From NCBI GenBank assembly GCA_031288885.1, contig JAITQP010000131.1, positions 1 to 7,073 on the forward strand: a stretch of DNA of 7,073 nt. The letters are read 5' to 3'. The first letter of the stretch is position 1; each line of letters begins with the position of its first letter. Source of the stretch: Prevotellaceae bacterium (GTDB taxonomy: Bacteria; Bacteroidota; Bacteroidia; Bacteroidales; UBA932). A program made the translations under genes and the position numbers. Under the pieces are notes generated by a model. It saw nothing but the letters and a program-made list of their open reading frames with translations, was not told the DNA's origin and did not search any database. This document shows, piece by piece, positions 1 to 6,686 of the stretch.

Positions 1-17
1 TGTGGCGGTTACGGGTG

Positions 18-25
18 CAAAGGTA
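18..25 (-). promoter_or_regulatory. Candidate -7 promoter box for an off-window gene
   Basis: Read on the minus strand this is TACCTTTG followed by C, an exact match to the Bacteroidota -7 consensus TAnnTTTG. It begins five bases after the stop codon of the thioredoxin-like gene. No TTG lies about 20 bases upstream; the nearest is at 58-60, 32 bases away, so the -33 element is missing or degenerate. If real, it would drive a minus-strand gene beyond the left edge. Confidence 0.3.
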
Positions 26-30
26 GTAAG

Positions 31-1314
31 TTAGCTTGAATGTCCGTTGGCGTTGAGCAAATCATCTACCACCTTGTTGAAATCTTTTTTCCAATCCTCA
101 TAAAACAAGCCCGTAGCGGGCCCGCTAAAGCCGGTATATATTTTCGCCACCCTGCCGTTTTTGTCGATAAAAAGCGTGGTGGGGTAGCTCGACAGGCCGT
201 TGAGCTCGGGCAGCGCCTTTGCGACGGATTCGCTGCCTACTTTTCCGGCAATCAGTATTTCGTACGCTATGTCGTGCTGCTTTTTAAACCTCTCAACGGC
301 AGCCTTGGCGTAGCCAAAATCGTCCTTGCGCTCAAAGGATAGCCCGAGGATTTCCGCGCCGCGCTCTCGGTTCTCCCTGTACCACTGCGCCAGATACTGC
401 GCCTCGTCCACGCAGTTGGGGCACCATGTGCCGAGGATGGAGACCACCACCACCTTGCCCTTGTAGCGCGGGTCGGCGAGCGAAGTCAGCTCTCCGTTGG
501 CGTTGGGCAGCCGGAAGCTGAGGCGGCTGAAGCCGCGCTTGAGCGAGGTTAAAGCGTAGGGGTTGGCTAAGGCGGCGCGGTTGTTGCGGCGACCCGCGAG
601 GAGCGTTTTGCCCCGTGCGGTGTAGAGCGCGCCCTCAACGGCGCTGCTGTCCGTAAATGCCAGCTCGAGGTAGTAGGGCGTTAAGCCCCCGAAAGCCGAT
701 AGCTGTACGCCGCCTGCGGTGAGCGCGCCCTCGAGAAAGCGCAGGTCGCCGGAGCTGGTCAGGATGGTGCCCGTTACGGTTTGGTTTTCTGCCTTGAAAA
801 TGCCGACGTTCTGTGTCGTGTCGCCGCCTGCGCCGATGAAAAGCATATCCCACCTGCCGTCGATGGGAATGCCGGTGGGGCTGTCCGCCGGAGCAAAGCG
901 TGGGGCGCTTCCCTGCCACGCTTTGAAGGGTACGCCGGTGTCGTTTTCGATGTAATGCTTGATGAAGCGACCCTCAAGAAGTCCGCCCGATACGCGGGCT
1001 TTTATCGCCGCATCGTAGGCGTCGATGGGGATGGTAACGCTGTCGGCAGCGTAGCGAATGCCGGTGAGCGGCGTTCGCTCCTCGCCGTTTATCAGCGTCA
1101 GCACGGCGGAGTCGGTCGCCGTATGGCGCACCTCAAACAGAAATGGCGCCTGCCTACCGTGCGATAGCGACAGCTCGGCGCGCCACGCGCCGTCTTGCAG
1201 GCGGTGGCGGTGGTGGGCGCAGCTCGCCGCCGTGAGCAGAAAGCTGACAATGGCTCCCCCAAGCATCCAGCCGGAAGAGCGTAGTGGTTTACGTTGTATC
1301 ATTTTTTTTATCAT
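31..1314 (-). CDS. TlpA-like thioredoxin-fold lipoprotein with two N-terminal beta-rich modules
   Basis: This is a 427-residue envelope protein. The C-terminal third (about 262-420) is a TlpA/ResA-type thioredoxin domain. It has the redox motif WCPNC at 297-301, preceded by KVVVVSILGT, and a cis-proline loop SYPTT at 376-380 followed by LFIDKNG. Family members reduce or exchange disulfides outside the cytoplasm. The N-terminus has a basic stretch, a hydrophobic segment and TAASC, with Cys32 as the likely lipidated residue; alanine at -3 makes this a weak lipobox. Residues 40-250 lack a domain I can name. They look like two related beta-rich modules, each opening with a G-x-W motif (DGAWRAEL at 41, DGRWDMLF at 152). 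The second ATG (residue 5, base 1302) follows a run of A and may be the true start. The gene lies 92 bases after the SusD-like gene, with its own promoter candidate. Substrate and partner are unknown. Confidence 0.88.
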   Translation of the reverse strand: MIKKMIQRKPLRSSGWMLGGAIVSFLLTAASCAHHRHRLQDGAWRAELSLSHGRQAPFLFEVRHTATDSAVLTLINGEERTPLTGIRYAADSVTIPIDAYDAAIKARVSGGLLEGRFIKHYIENDTGVPFKAWQGSAPRFAPADSPTGIPIDGRWDMLFIGAGGDTTQNVGIFKAENQTVTGTILTSSGDLRFLEGALTAGGVQLSAFGGLTPYYLELAFTDSSAVEGALYTARGKTLLAGRRNNRAALANPYALTSLKRGFSRLSFRLPNANGELTSLADPRYKGKVVVVSILGTWCPNCVDEAQYLAQWYRENRERGAEILGLSFERKDDFGYAKAAVERFKKQHDIAYEILIAGKVGSESVAKALPELNGLSSYPTTLFIDKNGRVAKIYTGFSGPATGLFYEDWKKDFNKVVDDLLNANGHSS

Positions 1315-1328
1315 TTAAAATGGTTATG

Positions 1329-1336
1329 CAAAGATA
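1329..1336 (-). promoter_or_regulatory. Candidate -7 promoter box of the thioredoxin-like gene
   Basis: The minus strand reads TATCTTTG followed by C, a perfect TAnnTTTG. Transcription would start roughly 5-10 bases further on, leaving a very short leader before the ATG at 1314 and about 20 bases before the ATG at 1302. That favours the second ATG as the start. No TTG is present at -33; instead that region falls within the inverted repeat 1348-1377, so the promoter may be weak or need an activator. Confidence 0.45.
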
Positions 1337-1347
1337 AATATTAATAG

Positions 1348-1377
1348 GAGAGGTTATACCACGTGATATAACCTCTC
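1348..1377 (-). terminator. Perfect 11-bp inverted repeat after the SusD-like gene (terminator or operator)
   Basis: GAGAGGTTATA and TATAACCTCTC are perfect complements separated by eight bases (CCACGTGA, itself containing the palindrome CACGTG). The repeat starts 30 bases after the SusD-like stop. On the minus strand it is followed by CTATTAATATTTATC, which is AT-rich but not a clean T run, so termination may be partial. It also sits where the -33 region of the next promoter should be, so it could instead be a dimeric regulator's operator. The sequence alone does not decide between these. Confidence 0.5.
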
Positions 1378-1406
1378 GCAGATTAAATTTTGAAGGGGAG
1401 CACTCT

Positions 1407-2828
1407 TCAGTTTACGTCAAACCAGAGTTTGGTGGTAAGCAAATCTTCGCCCTGCCTTGCTACGGCTGCGCTACGGTTTTTCCCGTTCAGCGATTGCTCT
1501 GCACCCGGGTAGAAGAAGCGCAACGGTATTTTCCCGTTGAGCACAGCCGCTGGTCCCGGCGTTAGCTGCGGATAATCCAGCCGTCGCCACTCGGCAAATG
1601 CATCCAGCCCCTGCCCGAAAAAGGCAATCCACTTTTGCTCGCCGATGGACTGCTTGTAGCTCGTTGCGTTGTACTGCACGCTGGATTGCGCCAAGTAGTC
1701 GCTAATTGTCGTAGCATCCGTTATCCCAAATTGTTGAAGCGAGGCGGTGATAGCTTGTTTGTAGTAATCTTCGGCATTTCCGGTAATATACTTGCGTTCC
1801 ACCGCTTCAGCGAGGTTAAAAAGCACCTCGGCGTAGCTGTAAATCACAGCCGGCGCCGCGGGGGTCAGGAAGTAGGTACCGGGTCGGGATGTTTTTGTTA
1901 AGCCTTGCGCCGCCGCGTTGGAGGCGGAAAGCCCGTTGCCTGCGCCGATATAAGCGGAGGTGTCGCTTGGTTGCTGGGCGTACACCGGCAGGCGCGGGTC
2001 GTTCAGCGCCTTCAGCTTGTCGATAATAGTCTTCGATACGCGGTAATCGTCGCGGGTGTCGAACGCCGCCGCCTGCGGGTTGTGCTGCGGCGAGCTGGCG
2101 TAAATGAACCGGAATGCTTCGTCGTTGCTCCCAATCAAATCGGATGGGCTGAGCGCAGCAATGGTTTGCTTTGCCGGCGCCTCCTCCTTATCAGCAATGC
2201 GCAGGGCAATGCGCAGCTTTAGGGAGTTGGCAAATTTGCGCCACTTTGTCACGTCGCCACCGTAAACCACGTCGCCGGAAATGTTTCCGCCGTTGGCGTT
2301 CAGCAGCCCTACGGCTTGCGTCAGGTCAGCCAGCAGACCGGTGTACACGTCCTTTTGCGCGTCGTAAACCGGAACGAGGCTTTTGCCAACCTCGCGATAG
2401 GGAATATCTCCGTAGGTATCGGTCAGCAGCAAGAACACCCACGAGCGGAGCGTGAGCGCCACGCCCTTGTAGGTAGCGTTGGCCGTCTCGTCCGGAAAGT
2501 CGAGGATGGTGTTCAGGTCGGTGATGAGCGTAGCGTAGCCGGTGTTCCACAGGGCAACGATTGCAGGCGATGTATTTGAAAAATTATACCTGTCGGCTTC
2601 GGGGTACTGTATCTCAGCCCAGTGTTGCACAAAGAGCAGGGTTGAGCCGAAGCCGCTGTATGCCCCCCAGTAGAGGTCGGCGCCTTGCTTTTGAATGCCG
2701 GTCAGCAGGTAGGCTGGCTGAGGATTTTCGGTGGCGTTGGGATTTTGGTTAACCTCGTCCAACCAATCGCTGCACGCGCTGAGTACGCTCGTAACCAGCA
2801 ACAGCAGTAGTGTGATATTTTTAGTCAT
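1407..2828 (-). CDS. SusD/RagB-family nutrient-binding outer-membrane lipoprotein
   Basis: This 473-residue protein is the surface lid of a SusCD importer: it binds substrate outside the cell and closes over the SusC barrel. The signal peptide ends in the lipobox LSAC, with Cys19 as the lipidated residue. Acidic residues follow (CSDWLDE), in line with the surface-export signals of Bacteroidota lipoproteins. Family signatures are the opening WLDEVNQNPNAT, the long helical N-terminal half typical of the TPR-like SusD fold, and TDTYGDIPYREVGK around 136-149. The QNPNAT type of opening resembles the SusD-like_2 subgroup rather than classical starch-binding SusD; this is a judgement from memory. 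Length is normal (about 470-550). The ATG lies 21 bases after the SusC-like stop in A-rich sequence without a Shine-Dalgarno motif, so the pair is co-transcribed. The substrate is not evident. Confidence 0.95.
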   Translation of the reverse strand: MTKNITLLLLLVTSVLSACSDWLDEVNQNPNATENPQPAYLLTGIQKQGADLYWGAYSGFGSTLLFVQHWAEIQYPEADRYNFSNTSPAIVALWNTGYATLITDLNTILDFPDETANATYKGVALTLRSWVFLLLTDTYGDIPYREVGKSLVPVYDAQKDVYTGLLADLTQAVGLLNANGGNISGDVVYGGDVTKWRKFANSLKLRIALRIADKEEAPAKQTIAALSPSDLIGSNDEAFRFIYASSPQHNPQAAAFDTRDDYRVSKTIIDKLKALNDPRLPVYAQQPSDTSAYIGAGNGLSASNAAAQGLTKTSRPGTYFLTPAAPAVIYSYAEVLFNLAEAVERKYITGNAEDYYKQAITASLQQFGITDATTISDYLAQSSVQYNATSYKQSIGEQKWIAFFGQGLDAFAEWRRLDYPQLTPGPAAVLNGKIPLRFFYPGAEQSLNGKNRSAAVARQGEDLLTTKLWFDVN

Positions 2829-2849
2829 GATATTTTTACGTTTTTGTTG

Positions 2850-5800
2850 TTAGAATTTCAGGTTGATGTTGAAGCCCAGCGAGCGGGTTGTGGGCAGCGA
2901 AAGCGTCTCCCCGCCCTGCGCGTTGCTGGTGTTGTATGCTGCCTCGGGGTCGATGTCGGTAGCGTTCCTGTAAAGGAAAGCTAAGTTTCGCGCCACCAGC
3001 GACAGGGTCAGACCTTCCAGCCCCACCTTTTTAATCAGTCCGGTGTTGAAGGTGTACCCGAGCTTCACCTCGCGCAGCTTGACGTACGAGGCGTCATAAA
3101 TCCACGCCTCGTCGATGCCGTAGCATGCTGACTGGTGGTAGTCCTTGGCGGAGATGACTTTGGTGTTGGGCTTGCCGTCCTCCGTTACGCCGCTAAAAAT
3201 AACGCCGTCGTCGCGCAGCACTCCATCATCGTCAGTCCACGTCAGCCCGCCAAATTCGGCGCTACGCCCGGGCACCGTTCCCTTTAGCACGCCGGCGTAG
3301 TAGCCTGTTTCGGCGCTGCCGGAGTAGATGCTTCCGCCGATGCTGGCGTCAATTAGCACGGAGAGGTCAAAATTTTTGTAGGTAAAGGCGCTGGTAAGCC
3401 CGCCCGTCCAGCTGGGTGTGAAGTGCCCCAGCACCTTGTTGTTCGGGTCTGTCAAGGGCAGCCCATTGTCGCCTACGACGATATTGCCGTTGGCGTCGCG
3501 CTTGTAGGCGGTGCCGTAGAGCGCGCCGTAGCGTTCTCCTACGGCAGCTATTACCTGTGCGCCCGCATCGCCGATAACGTAGTTCTTAAGTAACCCCTCC
3601 TTATCCAGCTCCACAACTTCGCTCAGGTTGGCGGCGTAGTTTAGCCCCACGCTCCACGTAAAATCCTTAAGCTTTACCGGCACGCCGCTCAGCTGCACCT
3701 CCACGCCCTTGTTGTTAATCTTACCGGCGTTGATGAGCTGGTATTCGTAGCCGCTGGCTGACGAGGTTTGCACCTGCAAAATCTGGTCGATGCTGTTGGT
3801 GTTGTAAAAGGCAACGTCTAACAGCGCACGGTTGCCAAGCAGCCCCAGCTCAAGCCCCAGCTCGGTGGACTGCGTTTTCTCCGGACGAATATCGGGATTT
3901 TTCTTTTGCTTGGAGGAGGTTTGTATCGGGTTTCCGTTAAAGGCCGTCTGAATGTTGTAGGTTGTGGCCAGCTGGTAAGGTTCGGCATCGTTGCCCACCT
4001 CCGCCCAACCGCCGCGCAGCCTTACGAGGTTTAGGGCGCTGCCTTGCAACCCGAACACCTCCGACAGCACTAAGCTTGCCGTTGCCGACGGGTAGAAGTA
4101 CGAGCGGTTGCTGCTCGGCAGCGTGGATGACCAGTCGTTGCGTCCCGTCAGGTTGAGAAAGGCGTAGCTTTTGTAGCCCAGCTGCGCGGAGGCAAAGAGG
4201 CTGTACACCTTGAGCGCGCTGTAGTAGTTGGATGACTCCAGCGGGTCTTTGGAGTTGGAGAGCGAGAACAGGTCGGGTGCAGCCAGCTTGGTAGCCTTTT
4301 GGTAGTTGTTGGCGTAGGTGTTGCTGCGTACGTTAAAGCCTCCCAGCGCGTCTAAGCTGAAGTCGTCCGTCAGGTTGCGCGTAAAGTTCAGGATGGCCTC
4401 CGTGTTGTTTTCGCTGACGGTGTAGGCATCCTCGGTGTATGAGCCGTCGGGCGCTCCGTATGTTCCCGTTTTGATTTTATACTTGCGGCGGTCGTTGTAG
4501 TAGTCTGCTCCCGAGCGGAAGCGGAAGTCCAGCCCCTCCTGCAAGTTTACGCTAAAATGCACGTCACCGATGAGGCGGTTGCGGTTTTGCTCCACCGTGT
4601 TGTAGTAGGCGCGCCAGTAGGGGTTGCTGTACCAGTAGCTGTTCCAGCTTTGGTTCCAGTCTTTTTTCAGCTCGGCCATGTCCACCTGCCGACCAAACCA
4701 GAAAAATTGCAGCATTACGCCTGCGGCGCGCTGACCGTAGGAGCCACCCGGTAGGTTGGGCGCGTCCGTGATGATGTAGTTGACGTTGGCGCCCGCCTTA
4801 ATTCGCTTGGTCAGCTGGTAGTCAGCGTTGAGCGTAAGGTTGGTTTTTTTAATCTCCGTGTTAGGCACAGTGCCCTTCTGGTCTTGAAAGTTGGCGCCCA
4901 GACGAAAGTTGTACTTATCGTCCGAGCTGGCGATGGCAACGCCGTAGTCCTGCGTTATGCCCGTTTCAAAGAAGTCCTTTACGTTGTCGGGGTGCGCCAC
5001 CCATGGAGTGGCTTGCCGCACGCCATTTACCACCGGACTGTCGAACTGCGGAATGAGGCGTCCGTCGAGGCGTGGCCCCCAGCTTTCGTCCGCGCTATCG
5101 TTTATATTTCCCGATGCGCTTCCGGTTCCGTCCACGTAGTGAAACTTTCCATCAAAACCTTGCCCAAACTCGTTTTGAAATTCAGGAAGCGTAGCTACCG
5201 TGGCAAACGTTGCTCCGGCGTTGACCGTTACTCCCAGCCCCTTTTGCCCCTTGCCCGACTTGGTGGTGATGAGCACCACGCCGTGGGCAGCCCGGGAGCC
5301 GTACAGCGCGGCGGCATTAGGGCCTTTCAGCACGCTGATGGAGGCAATATCCTCGGTGTTCAGGTCAGCTATGGCGTTTCGGAAGTCGCGCGACTGGTTA
5401 CCGCCGGTGGCAGCGGCAGGGTAGAGCTGCGAGTTGTCCACCGGCACGCCGTCAACAATAAACAGCGGCTGGTTGTTGCCCGCAATGGAGGTTTCGCCGC
5501 GTATCACAATGCGCGACGACCCCATGTCGCCCTGCGAGTTGGTCGTTCTCACGCCCGCAACCTTTCCGGCGAGCGCATTCACAAGGTTGGTTTCCTTGTT
5601 TGCCTCCAGCGCTTTTCCCTTGACTTCCTGCGTAGCGTACCCCAGCGACTTTTTGGCCTTGGATATTCCCAGCGCCGTAACCACCACCTCGTCGATGTAA
5701 ACGGAGCTGTTTCCCAGCGTTATCAGCACGGGCTCGCCGGCGTCGTACACCTCTACCTCCTGCGTATTGTAGCCCAGCAGGCTAAGCGTAAGCGCTACGG

Positions 5801-6047
5801 GCAGCGGCTGGTCGGTGGAGAGCGAAAACTCTCCGCTTGCACCGGTAATTGCGCCAATGGTGCTCGATTTTATGCTGACCGCAACGCCTGCAAGGGGCTG
5901 CTGCTGTTCGTCAGCAACTTTTCCTTTTATTACGGTGGCGGCGCAGAGCGGCGCTACGCCAAGCAGTGTCGCCGTGAGGGTAAGGAAAAAACGCCTCGTG
6001 GAGGAGAGCACGTGTGTACTCTCAAAAAAAATTAGTATCTTTGTCAT
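2850..6047 (-). CDS. SusC/RagA-family TonB-dependent outer-membrane transporter
   Basis: This 1065-residue protein is the TonB-energised barrel of a SusCD importer. In order: a signal peptide ending near PLCA (about residue 36); a carboxypeptidase-regulatory-like beta-sandwich (about 38-112, KGKVADEQQQPLAGVAV); the TonB-box-like segment DEVVVTALG (119-127); the plug (about 130-265) with QPLFIVDGVPVDN and ending YGSRAAHGVVLITTKSG; and the beta-barrel to the end. The barrel carries family marks SWGPRLDG (322-329), DNVKDFFETG (354-363) and an aromatic-rich NPYW region (464-482). The final residue is Phe, as usual for BAM-inserted barrels. Length is typical. The start is uncertain: the ATG used here gives a 19-residue lead before RRFFLTLTATLLG, whereas a GTG at codon 13 (6009-6011) would give a compact signal peptide. 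A promoter candidate lies about 430 bases upstream. The substrate cannot be inferred. Confidence 0.96.
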   Translation of the reverse strand: MTKILIFFESTHVLSSTRRFFLTLTATLLGVAPLCAATVIKGKVADEQQQPLAGVAVSIKSSTIGAITGASGEFSLSTDQPLPVALTLSLLGYNTQEVEVYDAGEPVLITLGNSSVYIDEVVVTALGISKAKKSLGYATQEVKGKALEANKETNLVNALAGKVAGVRTTNSQGDMGSSRIVIRGETSIAGNNQPLFIVDGVPVDNSQLYPAAATGGNQSRDFRNAIADLNTEDIASISVLKGPNAAALYGSRAAHGVVLITTKSGKGQKGLGVTVNAGATFATVATLPEFQNEFGQGFDGKFHYVDGTGSASGNINDSADESWGPRLDGRLIPQFDSPVVNGVRQATPWVAHPDNVKDFFETGITQDYGVAIASSDDKYNFRLGANFQDQKGTVPNTEIKKTNLTLNADYQLTKRIKAGANVNYIITDAPNLPGGSYGQRAAGVMLQFFWFGRQVDMAELKKDWNQSWNSYWYSNPYWRAYYNTVEQNRNRLIGDVHFSVNLQEGLDFRFRSGADYYNDRRKYKIKTGTYGAPDGSYTEDAYTVSENNTEAILNFTRNLTDDFSLDALGGFNVRSNTYANNYQKATKLAAPDLFSLSNSKDPLESSNYYSALKVYSLFASAQLGYKSYAFLNLTGRNDWSSTLPSSNRSYFYPSATASLVLSEVFGLQGSALNLVRLRGGWAEVGNDAEPYQLATTYNIQTAFNGNPIQTSSKQKKNPDIRPEKTQSTELGLELGLLGNRALLDVAFYNTNSIDQILQVQTSSASGYEYQLINAGKINNKGVEVQLSGVPVKLKDFTWSVGLNYAANLSEVVELDKEGLLKNYVIGDAGAQVIAAVGERYGALYGTAYKRDANGNIVVGDNGLPLTDPNNKVLGHFTPSWTGGLTSAFTYKNFDLSVLIDASIGGSIYSGSAETGYYAGVLKGTVPGRSAEFGGLTWTDDDGVLRDDGVIFSGVTEDGKPNTKVISAKDYHQSACYGIDEAWIYDASYVKLREVKLGYTFNTGLIKKVGLEGLTLSLVARNLAFLYRNATDIDPEAAYNTSNAQGGETLSLPTTRSLGFNINLKF

Positions 6048-6056
6048 AAGTAAATG

Positions 6057-6092
6057 TTATTTTACTGCCGCCTCCTCAGTCTGCTTTGTCAT
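6057..6092 (-). other. Possible 11-codon upstream ORF in the transporter leader
   Basis: An ATG at 6092 opens an 11-residue frame, MTKQTEEAAVK, ending in TAA at 6057-6059. It is in frame with the SusC-like gene, and both begin with the same nine bases, ATGACAAAG. The stop lies nine bases before the SusC-like ATG. It could be a translated leader peptide, a duplicated start or chance. No amino acid is enriched in the way expected of a classical attenuator peptide. Confidence 0.15.
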
Positions 6093-6109
6093 GGTTGGAT
6101 TGGGGAGGC
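6070..6109. promoter_or_regulatory. GC-rich hairpin just upstream of the SusC-like start
   Basis: GCCTCC (6070-6075) and GGAGGC (6104-6109) can pair across a 28-base loop. On the minus strand this hairpin would enclose the ATG of the small frame at 6057-6092 and end 22 bases before the SusC-like ATG, so it might affect translation. On the plus strand it is followed by TTTTT and looks like a weak terminator. The loop is long, so stability is doubtful. Confidence 0.22.
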
Positions 6110-6150
6110 TTTTTGTTATATTATATAAGAGTTAGCTTAAAAAAGTTGGA

Positions 6151-6240
6151 TTGCGAGCGTATCGCTACGGCCCGCTACGGAGGTGAAGCGAGAAGAAACC
6201 GGAGTAAAGCGTAGAGCTTCCTGACGCTCTTTTCAGGAGG
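6151..6240. repeat. Structured GC-rich intergenic block, possibly a dispersed repeat
   Basis: This patch is GC-richer than the AT-rich sequence on its left. It contains CGCTACGG twice (6163-6170 and 6173-6180), a short inverted repeat AGCGTATCGCT, and a hairpin at 6217-6240 (CTTCCTGA/TCAGGAGG with one G-T pair, eight-base loop). I see no convincing gene. Such compact palindromic blocks between genes can be miniature or REP-like elements, but only one copy is visible here and no target-site duplication was found. Confidence 0.2.
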
Positions 6241-6281
6241 AGTATAGGTTGATAAACGTATGTACTGTGCGGAATATTGCT

Positions 6282-6289
6282 TATATTTG
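6282..6289 (+). promoter_or_regulatory. Weak candidate plus-strand -7 box at the edge of the GT repeat
   Basis: TATATTTG followed by C matches TAnnTTTG on the plus strand and would start transcription at about 6295, where the GT repeat begins. The nearest upstream TTG with any promise (6249-6251) is 30 bases away, too far for a standard -33 element. No plus-strand gene lies downstream; the first strong stop for such a transcript is the hairpin at 6566-6598. Confidence 0.17.
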
Positions 6290-6295
6290 CAGCGT

Positions 6296-6367
<72 letters not shown>

Positions 6368-6439
6368 CATATTATGCCCTGACGGGTAAAAGCTATCCGT
6401 TGGGGAGTATATTAAGGTATGCTGGCGTAGGCTGCACAT

Positions 6440-6457
6440 AAAAAAGTAGTTCGCTAC
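6440..6457 (-). promoter_or_regulatory. Short hairpin followed by six T in the leader
   Basis: On the minus strand GTAG-CGAA-CTAC forms a four-base stem (five with a G-T pair) followed by TTTTTT. It would lie within the first 15-30 bases of a transcript from the promoter at 6477-6507, where it could cause pausing or early termination. The stem is very short, so this is a weak call. Confidence 0.18.
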
Positions 6458-6476
6458 CACTTGAGGTAATCGGCTA

Positions 6477-6507
6477 CAAAGGTAGAGGGTCGTTTTGCTA
6501 AAAACAA
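6477..6507 (-). promoter_or_regulatory. Best promoter candidate for the SusC/SusD operon
   Basis: The minus strand has TTG (6505-6507), a 20-base spacer, then TACCTTTG (6477-6484). This matches the Bacteroidota housekeeping promoter (TTG at -33, TAnnTTTG at -7, about 20 bases apart). Transcription would begin near 6470, giving a leader of roughly 420 bases that includes the dinucleotide repeat. Between the repeat and the SusC-like ATG I found no other TAnnTTTG on this strand. An AT-rich TATATAATA stretch near 6115-6127 is a less likely alternative. Confidence 0.5.
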
Positions 6508-6525
6508 TACCACAAACATGGTATT
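6506..6525. promoter_or_regulatory. Inverted repeat overlapping the -33 element (operator or terminator)
   Basis: AATACCA and TGGTATT are perfect seven-base arms around CAAACA. The left arm overlaps the TTG of the promoter at 6477-6507, a typical place for a dimeric regulator to bind. On the plus strand the right arm runs into TTTTT, so it could also act as a small terminator. The right arm also overlaps TATTTTTG (6522-6529), a fortuitous plus-strand -7-like box. Confidence 0.3.
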
Positions 6526-6565
6526 TTTGCGGTGAAAAGATGATTTTCCCATTACCCCCAAAAGC

Positions 6566-6598
6566 AAAGTTGCCTGCACTTTCGTTGCAGGCAACTTT
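6566..6598. terminator. Strong rho-independent-type terminator after hisIE
   Basis: AAAGTTGCCTGCA (6566-6578) and TGCAGGCAACTTT (6586-6598) form a perfect 13-bp stem with a seven-base loop. On the minus strand it follows the hisIE stop by about 90 bases and is trailed by GCTTTTGG. On the plus strand the stem's terminal T's continue as TTTTA. The A and T arms make it likely to work in both directions. It separates the histidine genes from the transporter operon. Confidence 0.72.
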
Positions 6599-6686
6599 TA
6601 GCAGCTTACGTTTTCTGCTGACGGGCTACTCGGTGCCCAAAAGCGTCGTACGCTAACTTTTGCAGTACTTATCGGCCGCGTCGATT
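6599..6686. other. Spacer between hisIE stop and its terminator
   Basis: No gene is visible here. Two small palindromes occur: AGCAG/CTGCT around a ten-base loop near 6600-6619, and AGCGT-CGT-ACGCT at 6642-6654. They could fold in the mRNA tail of hisIE, but neither is strong enough to call a separate terminator. Confidence 0.3.

Noticed and set aside
781..1318. Plus-strand open frames opposite the thioredoxin-like gene
   Set aside because: They are antisense shadows of a gene with a clear signal peptide and WCPNC motif; no promoter or family similarity supports them.
4884..6035. A 383-codon open frame on the plus strand, opposite the SusC-like gene
   Set aside because: It is fully antisense to a well-supported SusC/RagA gene, its translation is rich in Arg and Val with no recognisable domain, and GC-rich third positions of the real gene explain the lack of stops.
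6036..6043. TATCTTTG on the plus strand, a perfect -7 box inside the start of the SusC-like gene
   Set aside because: It is the complement of the codons for Thr-Lys-Ile, has no TTG about 20 bases upstream, and no plus-strand gene follows, so chance is the simpler explanation.
6522..6529. TATTTTTG on the plus strand as a promoter
   Set aside because: It overlaps the arm of an inverted repeat and its T run, the possible TTG is 24 bases away, and only about 65 bases remain before the terminator.
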